A DNA stretch of 64,000 nt from NCBI RefSeq assembly GCF_003344965.1, contig NZ_CP031194.1, positions 372,001 through 436,000 on the forward strand, read 5' to 3'. Position numbers and translations under genes: made by a program. The stretch is from Streptomyces paludis (GTDB lineage: Bacteria > Actinomycetota > Actinomycetes > Streptomycetales > Streptomycetaceae). Numbering within the stretch: the stretch's first letter is position 1; each line of letters starts with the position of its first letter. The notes under the pieces were generated by a model that had not been told where the DNA came from, searched no databases, and worked only from the letters and a program-made list of their open reading frames with translations. Of the stretch, positions 18,495 through 28,182 are shown one piece after another.

Positions 18495-20273
18495 ATGAGC
18501 CGCACATCGGCCGGCGCCGGTGTCCGCCCGGCCCCGTGGCGCACCGGGGCCGGGCGGTTGGCCGCCGGCGGCGGACTGCTGGCGGCCGTCGCCCTGCTGC
18601 CCTGGCTGTCCGGGACGGACCCCGCGCTGACGGTGCTGCGGGCCCGCGCCGCCGACCAGGACCCGACCCCGGCGCAACTGGCCGCCGTACGGGAGGAACT
18701 GGGCCTGGACCAGGGGGCGTTCACGCACTTCGCGCAGTGGCTGGGCGGGTTGCCGCGCGGCGACGCGGGCACCTCCTGGGTGTCGGGCGAGCCGGTGCTG
18801 CCCCAGGTGGCGACGGCCTTCACGGTCTCCCTCACCCTGATGCTCGGCGCGCTCGTGGTGACGGTCGTGGTGGCCGCGCTGGTCTGCGCCCGCACCCTGT
18901 ACCTCGGCTCCCGGCGGCGGCTGCGCAAGGCGCGCGCGGGGACCGGGGCCGCCGTCCTCGCCGCACTGCCCAAGTTCCTGCTCGCGTCGCTGCTCGCCAC
19001 CGTGTGCGGGGTGTGGCTGGGCTGGTTCCCGTCCAGCGGCTGGGAGGGGCCGGCGTCGATGGTGCTGCCCGCGCTCGCGCTCGGCGTACCGTCCGGGGCG
19101 ATGATCGGCGGGCTGCTGGACCGGGATCTGCCCGCCGCCTTCCACGAGCCGTGGGCCCGGACCTGGCACGCCTTCGGGTTCCCGCCCGGCCTCACCGCCC
19201 GGAACGCGGTGCGCCGTACGCTGCCCGGGGTCCTTCCGCAGCTCCTGCCGACCGTGGTGGCGCTGGTGGGCGGCGCGGTCGCGGTGGAGAAGATCTTCAA
19301 TGTCCCGGGGCTCGGCCGGCTCGCGCTGGACGCCGCCATGACCCAGGATCTCCCGCCGCTCCAGACCGCGGCGCTGGTCCTCGTCCTGCTCGGGGTCGCC
19401 GCCGGCGCGCTCGTCCAAGCGCTGCGCCGCGGGCTGCTCGGCCCCGCGCTGCGGGCCGGCGCCCTGCCCGCGCTGCACGCGCCGGCCCTCCCGCACCGGC
19501 GCTCGCCCCGGCTGGTCGCGGGAGTCTGCGCCGCCGCCCTGCTCGCCCTGGTCGTGGCGGGGCTGCTGCGCGACCCGCTGTACGTGGACACGGCGGCCCG
19601 GCTGCTGCCGCCCTCCGCCGCGCACCCGCTGGGCACGGATTCGCTCGGCCGCGATCTGCTGGCCCGCCTCGGCCACGGGGCGCTGCGTACCGCCGGGGTG
19701 GCCTTCGCGGTGACGGCCGTCTGCGCGCTGACCGGGCTGCTGCTCGGGATGTCGGCGCGGGTGGGCCTGGGGCTGACGGAGGTGGTGGCGACACTGCCGG
19801 CCGTGCTCGCCGGACTGCTGACGACCGCGGTGACCGGTCCTTCGGTCTGGGGCGCCGCGTGCGCGGTGTGCCTGGTCGGCTGGACCCCGTACGCCGCCCA
19901 GACCGCCGCCCTGCTCGAACAGGAGCGGGCCAGCGGCCATGTTCTCGCCTCGGTCGTGATCGGCGCCGACCGGCCGTATCTGCTCCGCCGTCATCTGCTG
20001 CCCGCGGTGCTCCCGGCCCTCCTGCGCAACGCCCTGCTGCGGCTGCCCACCACGGTCCTCGTCCTCGCCTCGCTCGGCTTCCTCGGCCTGGGCGAGCAGC
20101 CGCCCACGCCGGAGTGGGGCCGGCTGCTGTCGGAGAACCAGCCGTACGCGGAGCTGGCGCCCTGGACCGTGCTGGGCCCGGCCGGCGCGCTCGTCCTCCT
20201 CTCCGTACTCGCCGTGTCCGCGGCGGCCTCGGCGGGCGGGGGCCGGCGCACCAAGGCGATACGGGTCAGATGA
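18495..20273 (+). CDS. Fused peptide/nickel-type ABC permease (DppB-DppC in one chain)
   Basis: This 592-residue membrane protein contains two complete permease halves. The first (about 1-300) resembles DppB, with AFGFPPGLTARNAVR and VEKIFNVPGLGRL near its conserved loop. The second (about 335-592) resembles DppC, with HPLGTDSLGRDLLARL before its membrane domain and the coupling loop in IGADRPYLLRRHLLP. One chain would form the whole pore. The start lies seven bases after the binding-protein stop. No ATP-binding subunit follows; the next gene is on the opposite strand and overlaps the end by eight bases. An ATPase must be supplied from elsewhere. Confidence 0.85.
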   Translation: MSRTSAGAGVRPAPWRTGAGRLAAGGGLLAAVALLPWLSGTDPALTVLRARAADQDPTPAQLAAVREELGLDQGAFTHFAQWLGGLPRGDAGTSWVSGEPVLPQVATAFTVSLTLMLGALVVTVVVAALVCARTLYLGSRRRLRKARAGTGAAVLAALPKFLLASLLATVCGVWLGWFPSSGWEGPASMVLPALALGVPSGAMIGGLLDRDLPAAFHEPWARTWHAFGFPPGLTARNAVRRTLPGVLPQLLPTVVALVGGAVAVEKIFNVPGLGRLALDAAMTQDLPPLQTAALVLVLLGVAAGALVQALRRGLLGPALRAGALPALHAPALPHRRSPRLVAGVCAAALLALVVAGLLRDPLYVDTAARLLPPSAAHPLGTDSLGRDLLARLGHGALRTAGVAFAVTAVCALTGLLLGMSARVGLGLTEVVATLPAVLAGLLTTAVTGPSVWGAACAVCLVGWTPYAAQTAALLEQERASGHVLASVVIGADRPYLLRRHLLPAVLPALLRNALLRLPTTVLVLASLGFLGLGEQPPTPEWGRLLSENQPYAELAPWTVLGPAGALVLLSVLAVSAAASAGGGRRTKAIRVR

Positions 20274-21024
20274 CGGTGCGGACGGCCCGCTCGAAGCCCT
20301 CGACATGGCCGCGGGCGAGCCGTGACGCCCGGTCCTGGTCGCCCGCGAGGATCGCCTCCAGCAGGGGGCCGTGTTCGCCGACGTGACCGGCCATGCCGGG
20401 CAGCCGGTCGACGAACAGGCACCAGATACGGGTGGCGAGGTTGTCGTAACGGACGAGGGTGTCCGCCAGATACGGGTTGCCGGTGGCGGCGTAGACGGCG
20501 CGGTGGACCCGGAGGTCCAGGCGCATCAGCCCGGCGGCGTCGTGCCGGCCGGACGCCACACCGGCCAGCTCGTCCCGTACGGCCGCCAGGCCCGCCCGCT
20601 GTGTCTCCGTGGCGCGCCGCGCGGCCAGGGCCGCGGCCAGCGGCTCCAACTCCTGGCGCACTTCGGAGATATGGGCCAGGTCGGTGATGTTGACGTCGGT
20701 GGCGAAGGTGCCGCGCCGGGGGTAGGCGGTGATCAGACGCTCGTACTGGAGCCGCTTGAGCGCCTCGCGCACCGGGGTCCGTCCGACGCCGAGGGACTGG
20801 GCGAGCTGGTCCTCGTTGACCGGCGCGCCGGGGCGGATCTCCAGCATCACAAGCCGGTCGCGGAGGGCGCGGTAGGCGTGTTCGGCGAGGGACAGCTCCT
20901 CGCCGCCGGATCCGACCGGACCGTTCGCATCGACCGGATGGTTCGTATCAACCGCATCGACCGGATCGGCCGTCGTGCCGGTCGCATCGGCCGGATCCGT
21001 CGTGCCGGTCGCCGTGTACCGCAT
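20266..21024 (-). CDS. GntR-family regulator with FCD domain
   Basis: This 252-residue regulator has a low-complexity Asp/Pro/Thr-rich N-terminal extension (residues about 8-40), a winged-helix GntR domain (about 43-110, including [15 protein letters not shown]) and an FCD effector domain (about 118-245). In the FCD domain, Asp and His residues ([19 protein letters not shown]) usually bind a metal and small acids. It is divergent from the sarcosine oxidase genes, and a perfect palindrome lies between them, so it probably senses sarcosine, dimethylglycine or a related metabolite. That assignment is contextual. Confidence 0.85.
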   Translation of the reverse strand: MRYTATGTTDPADATGTTADPVDAVDTNHPVDANGPVGSGGEELSLAEHAYRALRDRLVMLEIRPGAPVNEDQLAQSLGVGRTPVREALKRLQYERLITAYPRRGTFATDVNITDLAHISEVRQELEPLAAALAARRATETQRAGLAAVRDELAGVASGRHDAAGLMRLDLRVHRAVYAATGNPYLADTLVRYDNLATRIWCLFVDRLPGMAGHVGEHGPLLEAILAGDQDRASRLARGHVEGFERAVRTVI

Positions 21025-21075
21025 GAGGCCCCCTTGACCCGTCCCACAGGCTCCCCTACCTTACCGCGAGGAACG

Positions 21076-21089
21076 ACTGATATATCAGT
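21076..21089. promoter_or_regulatory. Perfect palindrome ACTGATATATCAGT, likely GntR operator
   Basis: This 14-base perfect dyad lies in the 105-base spacer between the GntR gene and soxB. GntR/FadR-type regulators typically bind short dyads of this kind, and the site could act on both divergent promoters. The remainder of the spacer has no gene. Confidence 0.7.
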
Positions 21090-21129
21090 TGCTCATCAGG
21101 TGACTCTCAGCTCTCAGGATGGTGGTCGG

Positions 21130-22329
21130 ATGGCAACGGACTTCCTCTGGCGCAACCCCGAGCCGCGCTCCTCGTACGACGTCGTCATCATCGGCGCCGG
21201 GGGCCACGGTCTGGCCACCGCCTACTACCTCGCCGCGCAGCACGGCATCACCAACGTCGCCGTCCTGGAGAAGGGCTGGCTGGCCGGCGGCAACATGGCG
21301 CGCAACACCACGATCATCCGGTCGAACTATCTGTGGGACGAGAGCGCGGCGATCTACGAGTACGCGCTCAAGCTCTGGGAGCGGCTGCCGGCGGAGCTGG
21401 ACCACGACTTCCTCTTCAGCCAGCGCGGTGTCCTCAACCTCGCGCACACCCTCCAGGACGTCCGCGAGGGCACCCGCCGGGTCAACGCCAACCGGCTCAA
21501 CGGCGTCGACGCCCAGTGGCTCGGGCCCGAAGAGATCGCCGAGGTCTGCCCGATCGTGAACGTCTCCCCCGCCACGCGGTATCCGGTCCTCGGCGGCACC
21601 TTCCAGCCCCGGGCCGGTATCGCCAAGCACGACCAGGTCGCCTGGGCGTTCGCCCGCCGGGCCGACGCGCTGGGCGTCGATCTCGTCCAGGGCTGCGAGG
21701 TCACCGGGTTCGTCAAGGACGGCGACCGGGTCGTCGGTGTCGAGACCGGTCGCGGACGTATCCTCGCCGGCCGGGTCGGTCTCGCCGCCGCCGGACACAG
21801 CGGTGTGCTGGCGGAGCGGGCCGGATTCCGGCTGCCCGTGCAGTCCCATCCGCTCCAGGCGCTGGTCTCGGAGCTGCACGAGCCGGTGCACCCCACGGTG
21901 GTGATGTCGAACCATGTGCATGTCTATGTCTCCCAGGCGCACAAGGGCGAGCTGGTGATGGGCGCCGGGGTCGACGCGTACACCGGCTACGGACAGCGCG
22001 GCTCCTTCCATGTGATTGAGCGTCAGATGGCCGCCGCCGTCGAGCTGTTCCCCGTCTTCGCGCGGGCGCATGTGCTGCGGACCTGGGGCGGCATCGTCGA
22101 TGTCACCCCGGACGCCTCCCCCATCGTCGGCACCACACCCGTCGGGAACCTGTACGTCAACTGCGGCTGGGGCACCGGGGGTTTCAAGGCCACCCCGGCC
22201 GCCGGGTGGACCTTCGCGCACACCATCGCCACGGGTGAGCCGCATCCGCTGAACGCCCCCTTCTCCCTCGAACGCTTCACCACAGGGGCGTTGATCGACG
22301 AACACGGCGCGGCGGCCGTGGCCCACTGA
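21130..22329 (+). CDS. soxB: Sarcosine oxidase beta subunit
   Basis: This is the catalytic flavin subunit of heterotetrameric sarcosine oxidase, which demethylates sarcosine to glycine with formation of 5,10-methylenetetrahydrofolate and hydrogen peroxide. The 399 residues include an N-terminal FAD-binding motif ([16 protein letters not shown]), an arginine-containing region NTTIIRSNY and the C-terminal [16 protein letters not shown], all typical of SoxB. The ATG at 21130 was taken because it gives the family N-terminus [18 protein letters not shown]. It is the first gene of soxBDAG. The glycine-cleavage or serine-metabolism genes that often accompany the operon are missing here. Confidence 0.93.
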   Translation: MATDFLWRNPEPRSSYDVVIIGAGGHGLATAYYLAAQHGITNVAVLEKGWLAGGNMARNTTIIRSNYLWDESAAIYEYALKLWERLPAELDHDFLFSQRGVLNLAHTLQDVREGTRRVNANRLNGVDAQWLGPEEIAEVCPIVNVSPATRYPVLGGTFQPRAGIAKHDQVAWAFARRADALGVDLVQGCEVTGFVKDGDRVVGVETGRGRILAGRVGLAAAGHSGVLAERAGFRLPVQSHPLQALVSELHEPVHPTVVMSNHVHVYVSQAHKGELVMGAGVDAYTGYGQRGSFHVIERQMAAAVELFPVFARAHVLRTWGGIVDVTPDASPIVGTTPVGNLYVNCGWGTGGFKATPAAGWTFAHTIATGEPHPLNAPFSLERFTTGALIDEHGAAAVAH

Positions 22330-22354
22330 GCCGGACCACCAAGCAGGACCCACC

Positions 22355-22393
22355 GAGGAGGACGCCGTGCTGAGGAGGATGCCGTGCTGCTGA
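22355..22393 (+). promoter_or_regulatory. Tandem duplicated ribosome site and start before soxD
   Basis: GAGGAGGACGCCGTGCT (22355-22371) is followed at once by GAGGAGGATGCCGTGCT (22372-22388), a 17-base tandem copy with one mismatch. Each carries a GAGGAGG site and a GTG. Only the second GTG (22384) is in frame with soxD. The first (22367) opens an eight-codon reading frame ending at 22393 and overlapping the soxD start. Confidence 0.8.
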
Positions 22394-22680
22394 TCAGCTG
22401 TCCCTGGTGCGGACCGCGCGACGAGACCGAGTACCACTACGGCGGGCAGGCCCATGTGCCCCACCCCGAGCACCCGGCCGATCTCGACGACCGGCAGTGG
22501 GCCGAGTACGTCTTCTACCGCGAAAGCCCCAAGGGCCCCTTCGCCGAACGGTGGATGCACCGCACCGGCTGCCGCCGCTGGTTCAACGTCGTGCGCGACA
22601 CCGTCACATACGAGGTGCTGGCCTCCTACCGGCCCGGCGAGCCGCGCCCCGAACTGCCCCGGACCGGAGGCCCCCAATGA
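22384..22680 (+). CDS. soxD: Sarcosine oxidase delta subunit
   Basis: This small zinc-binding subunit of heterotetrameric sarcosine oxidase has 98 residues. The N-terminal [18 protein letters not shown] holds the CxxC pair and downstream His, with a further Cys in RTGCRRWFN, forming the zinc site typical of SoxD. The GTG at 22384 follows the second of two duplicated ribosome sites. The stop overlaps the soxA start (ATGA), so the two are coupled. Confidence 0.93.
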   Translation: MLLISCPWCGPRDETEYHYGGQAHVPHPEHPADLDDRQWAEYVFYRESPKGPFAERWMHRTGCRRWFNVVRDTVTYEVLASYRPGEPRPELPRTGGPQ

Positions 22681-25565
22681 GCGACCAGCGCTTCCGGCTC
22701 CAGCAGGGGGGCCGTATCGACCGCGCCGCCGTGCTGCGGTTCACCGTCGACGGGCGGGAGCTGACCGGCCATCCCGGTGACACCGTCGCCTCGGCGATGC
22801 TCGCGCACGGTCTCGTGGAGGTCGCTCCGTCGATCCACCGCGGCCGTCCGCGCGGCATCGTCGCCGCCGGCGCGGAGGAGCCCAACGCCCTGGTACGGAT
22901 CGACGGGCCCTGCGCGGAGGGCATGCTCCCGGCGACGACGGTGGAGCTGTACGACGGGCTGTCCGCCACGACGCTCTCCGGGCGGGGCCGGCTCGACCCG
23001 GCCCCCGACCCCGCCGTCCACGACAAGAAGTACGTCCACACCGACGTCCTGGTCATCGGCGCCGGACCGGCCGGGCTGACGGCCGCCGCCACCGCCGCCG
23101 GCTCCGGCGCCCGGGTGATCCTCGTGGACGACCAGCCCGAGACCGGCGGTTCGCTGCTCTCCGAACGGAGTGTGCCCGCGTGGGCCGCCGAGGCGCGGGC
23201 GGCACTCGACGCCGCCCCCGAGGCCGTCGTCCTGCGGCGCACCACGGCCGTCGGCTCGTACGACGACAACTATGTACTGGCCCTGCAACGGCGCACCGAC
23301 CACCTCGGCAGCGCCGCCCCCGGACCGGCCACCGGTGTCTCGCGCCAGCGGCTGTGGCACCTACGGGCGCGCCAGGTGGTCCTGGCGACCGGCGCGCACG
23401 AACGCCCGCTCGTCTTCGCGGGCAATGACCGCCCCGGTGTGATGCTCGCCGGGGCGGTGCGCACCTACCTCAACCGGTACGCGGTGGCACCGGGTTCGCG
23501 GGCGGTGGTGAGCACGACCAACGACAGCGCGTACGACACGGTGGCCGATCTGCGCGCCGCCGGGATCGGTGTCGCCGCCGTCGTGGACGCGCGCCCCGCG
23601 CTGTCCCCCCGGGCGGCCGAGGTCGCCGTGGCGACGGGGGTACGGGTGCTCACGGGCAGCGCGGTGGTGGGGAGTGCGGGCGACGGGCGTCTCACCGGTG
23701 TCACCGTCCAGGGCATCGACGGCCGGGGTCAACTGACCGGCACCCCGGAGTCGTTCGGCTGCGATCTGCTCGCCGTCTCGGGCGGGTGGAGCCCGGTGAC
23801 GCACCTCCACAGCCAGCGCCAGGGCCGGCTGCGCTGGGACGAGGATCTGGCCGCGTTCGTCCCCGACGGGGCCGTACGGAACCAGCGGGTCGTCGGCGCG
23901 GCCCGGGGGACGTACGGACCCGACGGCGCTCGGGCCGAAGGGGCACGGGCCGGCGCGCTGGCGGCGACGGACGCCGGATTCCCGGTGCCCGTACCGGATC
24001 CGCCGGCCGAGGAGGCCCGGTCCGGGGGGCCGGTGCGCGCGCTGTGGCTGGTGCCCGGCATCGGCGGCGGCAGTGGCAGCGGCAGCGACGGTGAGGACAC
24101 CCACTTCGTCGACCTCCAGCGCGATGTCACGGTCGCCGACATCCGGCGCGCCATCGACGCCGGTATGCGCGGTGTCGAGCACGTCAAGCGCCACACCACG
24201 CTCGGCACCGCGGCCGACCAGGGCAGGACGTCCGGTGTCAACGCGATCGGTGTGATCGCCGAGATCCTCGGCACGGGCGCGTCGCCCGGGGACATCGGCA
24301 CCACCACCTACCGGGCGCCGTACACACCGGTGGCCTTCGCCGCCCTGGCCGGACGGGAGCGCGGCGAGCTGTTCGATCCGGAGCGTACGACCGCCGTCCA
24401 CCACTGGCATGTCGCGCACGGAGCGGTGTTCGAGGACGTCGGGCAGTGGAAGCGCCCCCGGTACTACCCCTTGCCCGGCGAGGACATGGACACAGCCGTG
24501 GCCCGTGAGTGCCGGGCGGCCCGTGAGGGCGTGGCGGTCATGGACGCCTCCACCCTCGGCAAGATCGAGATCCGGGGCCCCGACGCCGGTGAGTTCCTCG
24601 ACCGCGTCTACACCAACGCCTTCAAGAAGCTCAGGCCCGGACTCGCCCGTTACGGTGTGATGTGCCGACCCGACGGGATGATCCTCGACGACGGTGTGAC
24701 CCTGCGCCTCGACGAGAACCGCTACTTCATGACGACCACCACCGGCGGCGCGGCGAACGTCCTGGAGTGGCTGGAGGAGTGGCTCCAGACCGAGTGGCCC
24801 GGACTCGACGTCCACTGCACCTCGGTGACCGAGCAGTGGACGACGATCGCCGTCGTCGGCCCCCGGGCGCGCGCGGTCGTCGCCCCGCTCGCGCCCCAAC
24901 TCGACCTGTCCGCAGAGGCGTTCCCCTTCATGACGTTCCGCGGGACCACGCTGGCGTCCGGTGTCCCGGCCCGTGTCTGCCGGATCTCCTTCTCCGGCGA
25001 ACTCGCCTACGAGATCAATGTCCCGGCGTGGTACGGCCGGGCCGTCTGGGAGCAGGTGTACGAGGCCGGGCGGCCCCTCGGCATCACCCCGTACGGCACG
25101 GAGACCATGCATGTGCTGCGGGCGGAGAAGGGCTTCATCATCGTCGGCCAGGACACCGACGGCACCGTCACACCGCAGGACGCGGGCATGGACTGGGTGG
25201 TGTCGAAGCGGAAGGACTTCATCGGCAAGCGGTCCCACTCCCGCGCGGACACCTCCCGGGCCGACCGCAAGCAGCTGGTCGGTCTGCTGCCGTGCGACCG
25301 CCGGACGCGGCTGCCCGAGGGCACCCAGCTCGTCGCGCCGGATGTGCCGGTGACACCGGAGGCCGGGCCGGTGCCAATGCTCGGCCATGTCACGTCCAGC
25401 TACCACAGCCCGGCCCTGGGGCGGCCCTTCGCGCTCGCCCTCGTCGCCGGCGGGCGGGCGAGGATCGGTAAGACCCTGCTCGCTCCGGTGGGCGAGGAGC
25501 TGGTGCCCGTCCTGGTGACCGGCTCCGTTCTTTACGATCCCGAAGGGACCAGACGAGATGGCTGA
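22677..25565 (+). CDS. soxA: Sarcosine oxidase alpha subunit
   Basis: This large subunit of heterotetrameric sarcosine oxidase has 962 residues, the usual length. It contains an N-terminal ferredoxin-like segment, a dinucleotide-binding domain with [17 protein letters not shown] at about residue 125, a second Rossmann region, and a C-terminal glycine-cleavage T-protein-like domain (from about residue 570) that binds tetrahydrofolate. The ATG overlaps the soxD stop and is preceded by GGAGG. It overlaps soxG by eight bases at its end. The alpha subunit binds NAD+ and folate while oxidation takes place on SoxB. Confidence 0.94.
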   Translation: MSDQRFRLQQGGRIDRAAVLRFTVDGRELTGHPGDTVASAMLAHGLVEVAPSIHRGRPRGIVAAGAEEPNALVRIDGPCAEGMLPATTVELYDGLSATTLSGRGRLDPAPDPAVHDKKYVHTDVLVIGAGPAGLTAAATAAGSGARVILVDDQPETGGSLLSERSVPAWAAEARAALDAAPEAVVLRRTTAVGSYDDNYVLALQRRTDHLGSAAPGPATGVSRQRLWHLRARQVVLATGAHERPLVFAGNDRPGVMLAGAVRTYLNRYAVAPGSRAVVSTTNDSAYDTVADLRAAGIGVAAVVDARPALSPRAAEVAVATGVRVLTGSAVVGSAGDGRLTGVTVQGIDGRGQLTGTPESFGCDLLAVSGGWSPVTHLHSQRQGRLRWDEDLAAFVPDGAVRNQRVVGAARGTYGPDGARAEGARAGALAATDAGFPVPVPDPPAEEARSGGPVRALWLVPGIGGGSGSGSDGEDTHFVDLQRDVTVADIRRAIDAGMRGVEHVKRHTTLGTAADQGRTSGVNAIGVIAEILGTGASPGDIGTTTYRAPYTPVAFAALAGRERGELFDPERTTAVHHWHVAHGAVFEDVGQWKRPRYYPLPGEDMDTAVARECRAAREGVAVMDASTLGKIEIRGPDAGEFLDRVYTNAFKKLRPGLARYGVMCRPDGMILDDGVTLRLDENRYFMTTTTGGAANVLEWLEEWLQTEWPGLDVHCTSVTEQWTTIAVVGPRARAVVAPLAPQLDLSAEAFPFMTFRGTTLASGVPARVCRISFSGELAYEINVPAWYGRAVWEQVYEAGRPLGITPYGTETMHVLRAEKGFIIVGQDTDGTVTPQDAGMDWVVSKRKDFIGKRSHSRADTSRADRKQLVGLLPCDRRTRLPEGTQLVAPDVPVTPEAGPVPMLGHVTSSYHSPALGRPFALALVAGGRARIGKTLLAPVGEELVPVLVTGSVLYDPEGTRRDG

Positions 25566-26217
25566 GGCGACGACCGGGACCGGCAGCGGGACCGGCAGCG
25601 GCGGTGGCAGCGGCGCGGGACCGGCGGCCCTGCGCGGAAGCCCGCTGGCGCATCTGACGGAGCGGATGCGGGCCGCCGCCGTCACCGGCGCCCGTGGTGT
25701 GACGCTGGCCGAGCGCCCGTTCCTCACCATGGTGAATCTGCGTGTGGACCCCGCTTCCGAGGCGGCCGGCCGGATCGGGAAGACCCTGGGCGCGCCGCTC
25801 CCGGGGCTGTGCGGACACACCGCCGCGGCCGGGTCCCGTACGGTCGTCTGGCTCGGTCCCGACGAGTGGCTCGTCCTGTCCCGGGCCGAAGCGGCTTCTG
25901 TGGCGGCCGAGTTGGCGGAGGCCCTCGGCGCGGACCCCGGCTCGGTGGTGGATGTCTCCGCGAACCGCACCACACTGGAGCTGGCCGGCCCGGCCGCCCG
26001 GCAGGTGCTGGAGAAGGGCTGCCCGCTGGATCTGCACCCCCGGGCCTTCGGCCCCGGCCGGGCGGTGTCGACCACCGTGGGGCCGGTCGCCGTACTGCTC
26101 CAGCAGGTCGACGCCGCGCCGACGTACCGGCTGTATCCGCGTGCGTCGTTCGCCGACTACCTGGCGCGCTGGCTCATCGACGCGATGAGCGAGTACGGCG
26201 GTCCCGAGCTGCCCTGA
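25558..26217 (+). CDS. soxG: Sarcosine oxidase gamma subunit
   Basis: This 219-residue protein is the last subunit of the heterotetrameric enzyme. It resembles a short glycine-cleavage T-protein fold, with [10 protein letters not shown] near the middle and [16 protein letters not shown], both conserved in SoxG. The N-terminus begins with a Gly/Ser/Thr-rich stretch (residues 2-22) that is longer than in many homologues. It overlaps soxA by eight bases and closes the operon. Confidence 0.9.
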   Translation: MAEATTGTGSGTGSGGGSGAGPAALRGSPLAHLTERMRAAAVTGARGVTLAERPFLTMVNLRVDPASEAAGRIGKTLGAPLPGLCGHTAAAGSRTVVWLGPDEWLVLSRAEAASVAAELAEALGADPGSVVDVSANRTTLELAGPAARQVLEKGCPLDLHPRAFGPGRAVSTTVGPVAVLLQQVDAAPTYRLYPRASFADYLARWLIDAMSEYGGPELP

Positions 26218-26274
26218 GCCGCCCTGAGCCGCCTGCGCCGACCGAGCCGCCTGAGCACCTCTTACGATGGGCCC

Positions 26275-26634
26275 ATGTCCGGTCGCCAGCAGTCCTCACC
26301 AGCACACGATGCGCATCAGCACACCCCCGGCGTCCGCGAACTCACCGCGGCGGCGTCGGTCTTCTCGCTGCTCTCCGATCCGACGCGTCTGCAACTGGTG
26401 TGGCTGCTGACCCGCGGCGAGGCGGATGTGACCGCGCTGGCGGCGGCGTGCGACGCGGCGCGGCCCGCCGTGAGCCAGCATCTGGCCAAGCTGCGGCTCG
26501 CGGAGCTGGTGCGCGCGCGCAAGGACGGCCGGCATGTCGTCTACGCGCTTACGGACGGGCATCTGCGCCGTCTGGTGGTGGAGGCGATCGGCCACGCCCA
26601 GCACCAGGTCAGCGGGGAGCCCTGGCACGACTGA
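26275..26634 (+). CDS. ArsR/SmtB-family metal-sensing repressor (candidate nickel/cobalt/zinc sensor)
   Basis: This 119-residue winged-helix repressor has the ArsR core LSDPTRLQLVWLL and recognition helix ARPAVSQHLAKLR. The C-terminal helix carries Asp94-x-His96-x10-His107-x2-His110, the alpha5 metal-site pattern known from SmtB/CzrA/NmtR proteins. The N-terminus has an extra His cluster (HDAHQH, residues 11-16), which in NmtR-like sensors adds coordination ligands for nickel or cobalt. The alpha3 Cys site of ArsR/CadC is absent. It precedes an MFS transporter with a His-rich tail, so it probably controls metal efflux. Confidence 0.88.
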   Translation: MSGRQQSSPAHDAHQHTPGVRELTAAASVFSLLSDPTRLQLVWLLTRGEADVTALAAACDAARPAVSQHLAKLRLAELVRARKDGRHVVYALTDGHLRRLVVEAIGHAQHQVSGEPWHD

Positions 26635-26685
26635 TCCCGGCGGGCGGGGCGTTGTCGCGCCTTGCCGACACCTTGCCATCCCCTA

Positions 26686-26709
26686 CATGTGCACAGGTGC
26701 GCACACATG
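26686..26709. promoter_or_regulatory. Inverted repeat CATGTG-N12-CACATG, possible ArsR operator
   Basis: A dyad with six-base perfect outer arms lies in the 149-base gap between the ArsR gene and the MFS gene, about 75 bases before the transporter start. ArsR/SmtB proteins bind imperfect dyads of 12-2-12 form near promoters. The gap suggests the transporter has its own promoter. Confidence 0.5.
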
Positions 26710-26783
26710 CATTAGATTAAGAGCCGCGTGGCCCGGGCCCGCCGCGCACCCGCCATGCCCCGCCACGCCCAAGGAGGCGCCGC

Positions 26784-28160
26784 ATGCTCTCCGTGCTGCG
26801 CGACCGCACGTACCGGCATCTCTTCGCCGCCCAGGTCATCGCCCTCGTCGGGACCGGGCTGGCGACCGTCGCCCTGAGCCTGCTCGCCTACGACATGGCC
26901 GGAGCGGACGCGTCCGCCGTGCTCGGCACGGCCCTCGCGATCAAGATGGTCGCGTACGTGGGGATCGCGCCCCTCGTTGGCGCCCTGGCCGGGCGGATTC
27001 CCCGGCGCACCCTGCTCGTCTCGATGGATCTGACCCGGGCCGCCGTCGCCCTCGCCCTGCCCTTCGTGAGCCAGGTGTGGCAGGTCTATGTGCTGGTCTT
27101 CGTGCTCCAGTGCGCCTCGGCCGCCTTCACCCCGGCGTTCCAGGCGACGATTCCGCGGGTGCTCCCCGACGAGCGCGACTACACACGGGCGCTGTCGCTC
27201 TCCCGGCTCGCGTACGACCTGGAGAGCCTGTTCAGCCCGGCCCTCGCGGCGGCCCTGCTCTCGCTGATCTCGTACAACTGGCTGTTCGCGGGCACCACGG
27301 TGGGTTTTCTGGCCTCCGGCGCGCTGGTGGTCTCCGTACTGCTGCCCGCGCCCTCGCCCATACCCGTCGCTGAGGGGCGGACCGGTGGTGTGTACGCGAA
27401 GGCGTCCTTCGGGACCCGGCTCTTCCTCGCCACGCCCCGGCTGCGCGCCCTGCTGGCACTGGATCTTACGGTCGCGGCGGGCGGTGCCATGGTCACCGTC
27501 AACACGGTCGTCCTGGTCCGCGACCAGCTGGACCGGGCCGTCGGTGATGTCTCACTGGCGCTCGGCGCGTACGGAGCCGGCTCGCTGACCGCGGCCCTGG
27601 CGCTGCCGCGGCTGCTCGAACGGGCCCGCGACCGTACGCTGATGCTGCCCGCCGCCTTCGTGACGGCGGGCCTGCTGGCCGCACTCGCGGTCGGTACGGC
27701 CGTCGCTCCCGGGCCCTGGGCGTGGCCGGCCCTGCTCGTCGCCTGGACACTGCTCGGCACCGCCTCCTCCGTCGTCGTCACCCCCTCCGGGCGGCTGCTG
27801 CGCCGCTCCGCCACGGACGCCGATCTGCCCGCCGCCTTCGCCGCGCGCTTCTCCCTCTCCCACGGCTGCTGGCTGCTCACCTATCCGCTCGCGGGGTGGC
27901 TGGCGGCCCGGGCGGGAATGCCGGTGGCGGCCACCGCGCTGGCCGTCCTCGCGCTGGCCGGCGCCGGCACCGCCCTAGCGCTCTGGCCGCGTACGGACCC
28001 CGCCCGCCTCGACCATCTGCACAGCGAACTCCCGGCCGGACACCCGCACGTACGGGACGCGGTCCCCACGCGAGGAGGATTCCGGCACGGCCACGACTAC
28101 CGTATCGACACCCTGCACCGGCGCTGGCCCTCCGCGCAGAGCGCTTCGGTGAGCCGCTGA
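26784..28160 (+). CDS. MFS transporter with histidine-rich cytoplasmic tail
   Basis: This 458-residue major-facilitator protein has about 12 membrane segments, opening MLSVLRDRTYRHLFAAQVIA. After the last segment a tail of about 45 residues contains many His (DHLHSELPAGHPH, FRHGHDYR, DTLHRRW). Such tails are seen in nickel/cobalt efflux carriers and fit the upstream ArsR metal sensor. AAGGAGG precedes the ATG. It is convergent with staC at the left edge of the indolocarbazole cluster. A role in exporting the indolocarbazole cannot be excluded, but the metal hypothesis is better supported. Confidence 0.85.
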   Translation: MLSVLRDRTYRHLFAAQVIALVGTGLATVALSLLAYDMAGADASAVLGTALAIKMVAYVGIAPLVGALAGRIPRRTLLVSMDLTRAAVALALPFVSQVWQVYVLVFVLQCASAAFTPAFQATIPRVLPDERDYTRALSLSRLAYDLESLFSPALAAALLSLISYNWLFAGTTVGFLASGALVVSVLLPAPSPIPVAEGRTGGVYAKASFGTRLFLATPRLRALLALDLTVAAGGAMVTVNTVVLVRDQLDRAVGDVSLALGAYGAGSLTAALALPRLLERARDRTLMLPAAFVTAGLLAALAVGTAVAPGPWAWPALLVAWTLLGTASSVVVTPSGRLLRRSATDADLPAAFAARFSLSHGCWLLTYPLAGWLAARAGMPVAATALAVLALAGAGTALALWPRTDPARLDHLHSELPAGHPHVRDAVPTRGGFRHGHDYRIDTLHRRWPSAQSASVSR

Positions 28161-28182
28161 CCGGCCGCGCGTCCCGACGCGT

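Noticed and set aside
26784..28160. MFS protein as the indolocarbazole exporter
   Set aside because: It is convergent with the cluster, outside the known gene set, follows an ArsR metal sensor and has a His-rich tail; metal efflux is more likely.
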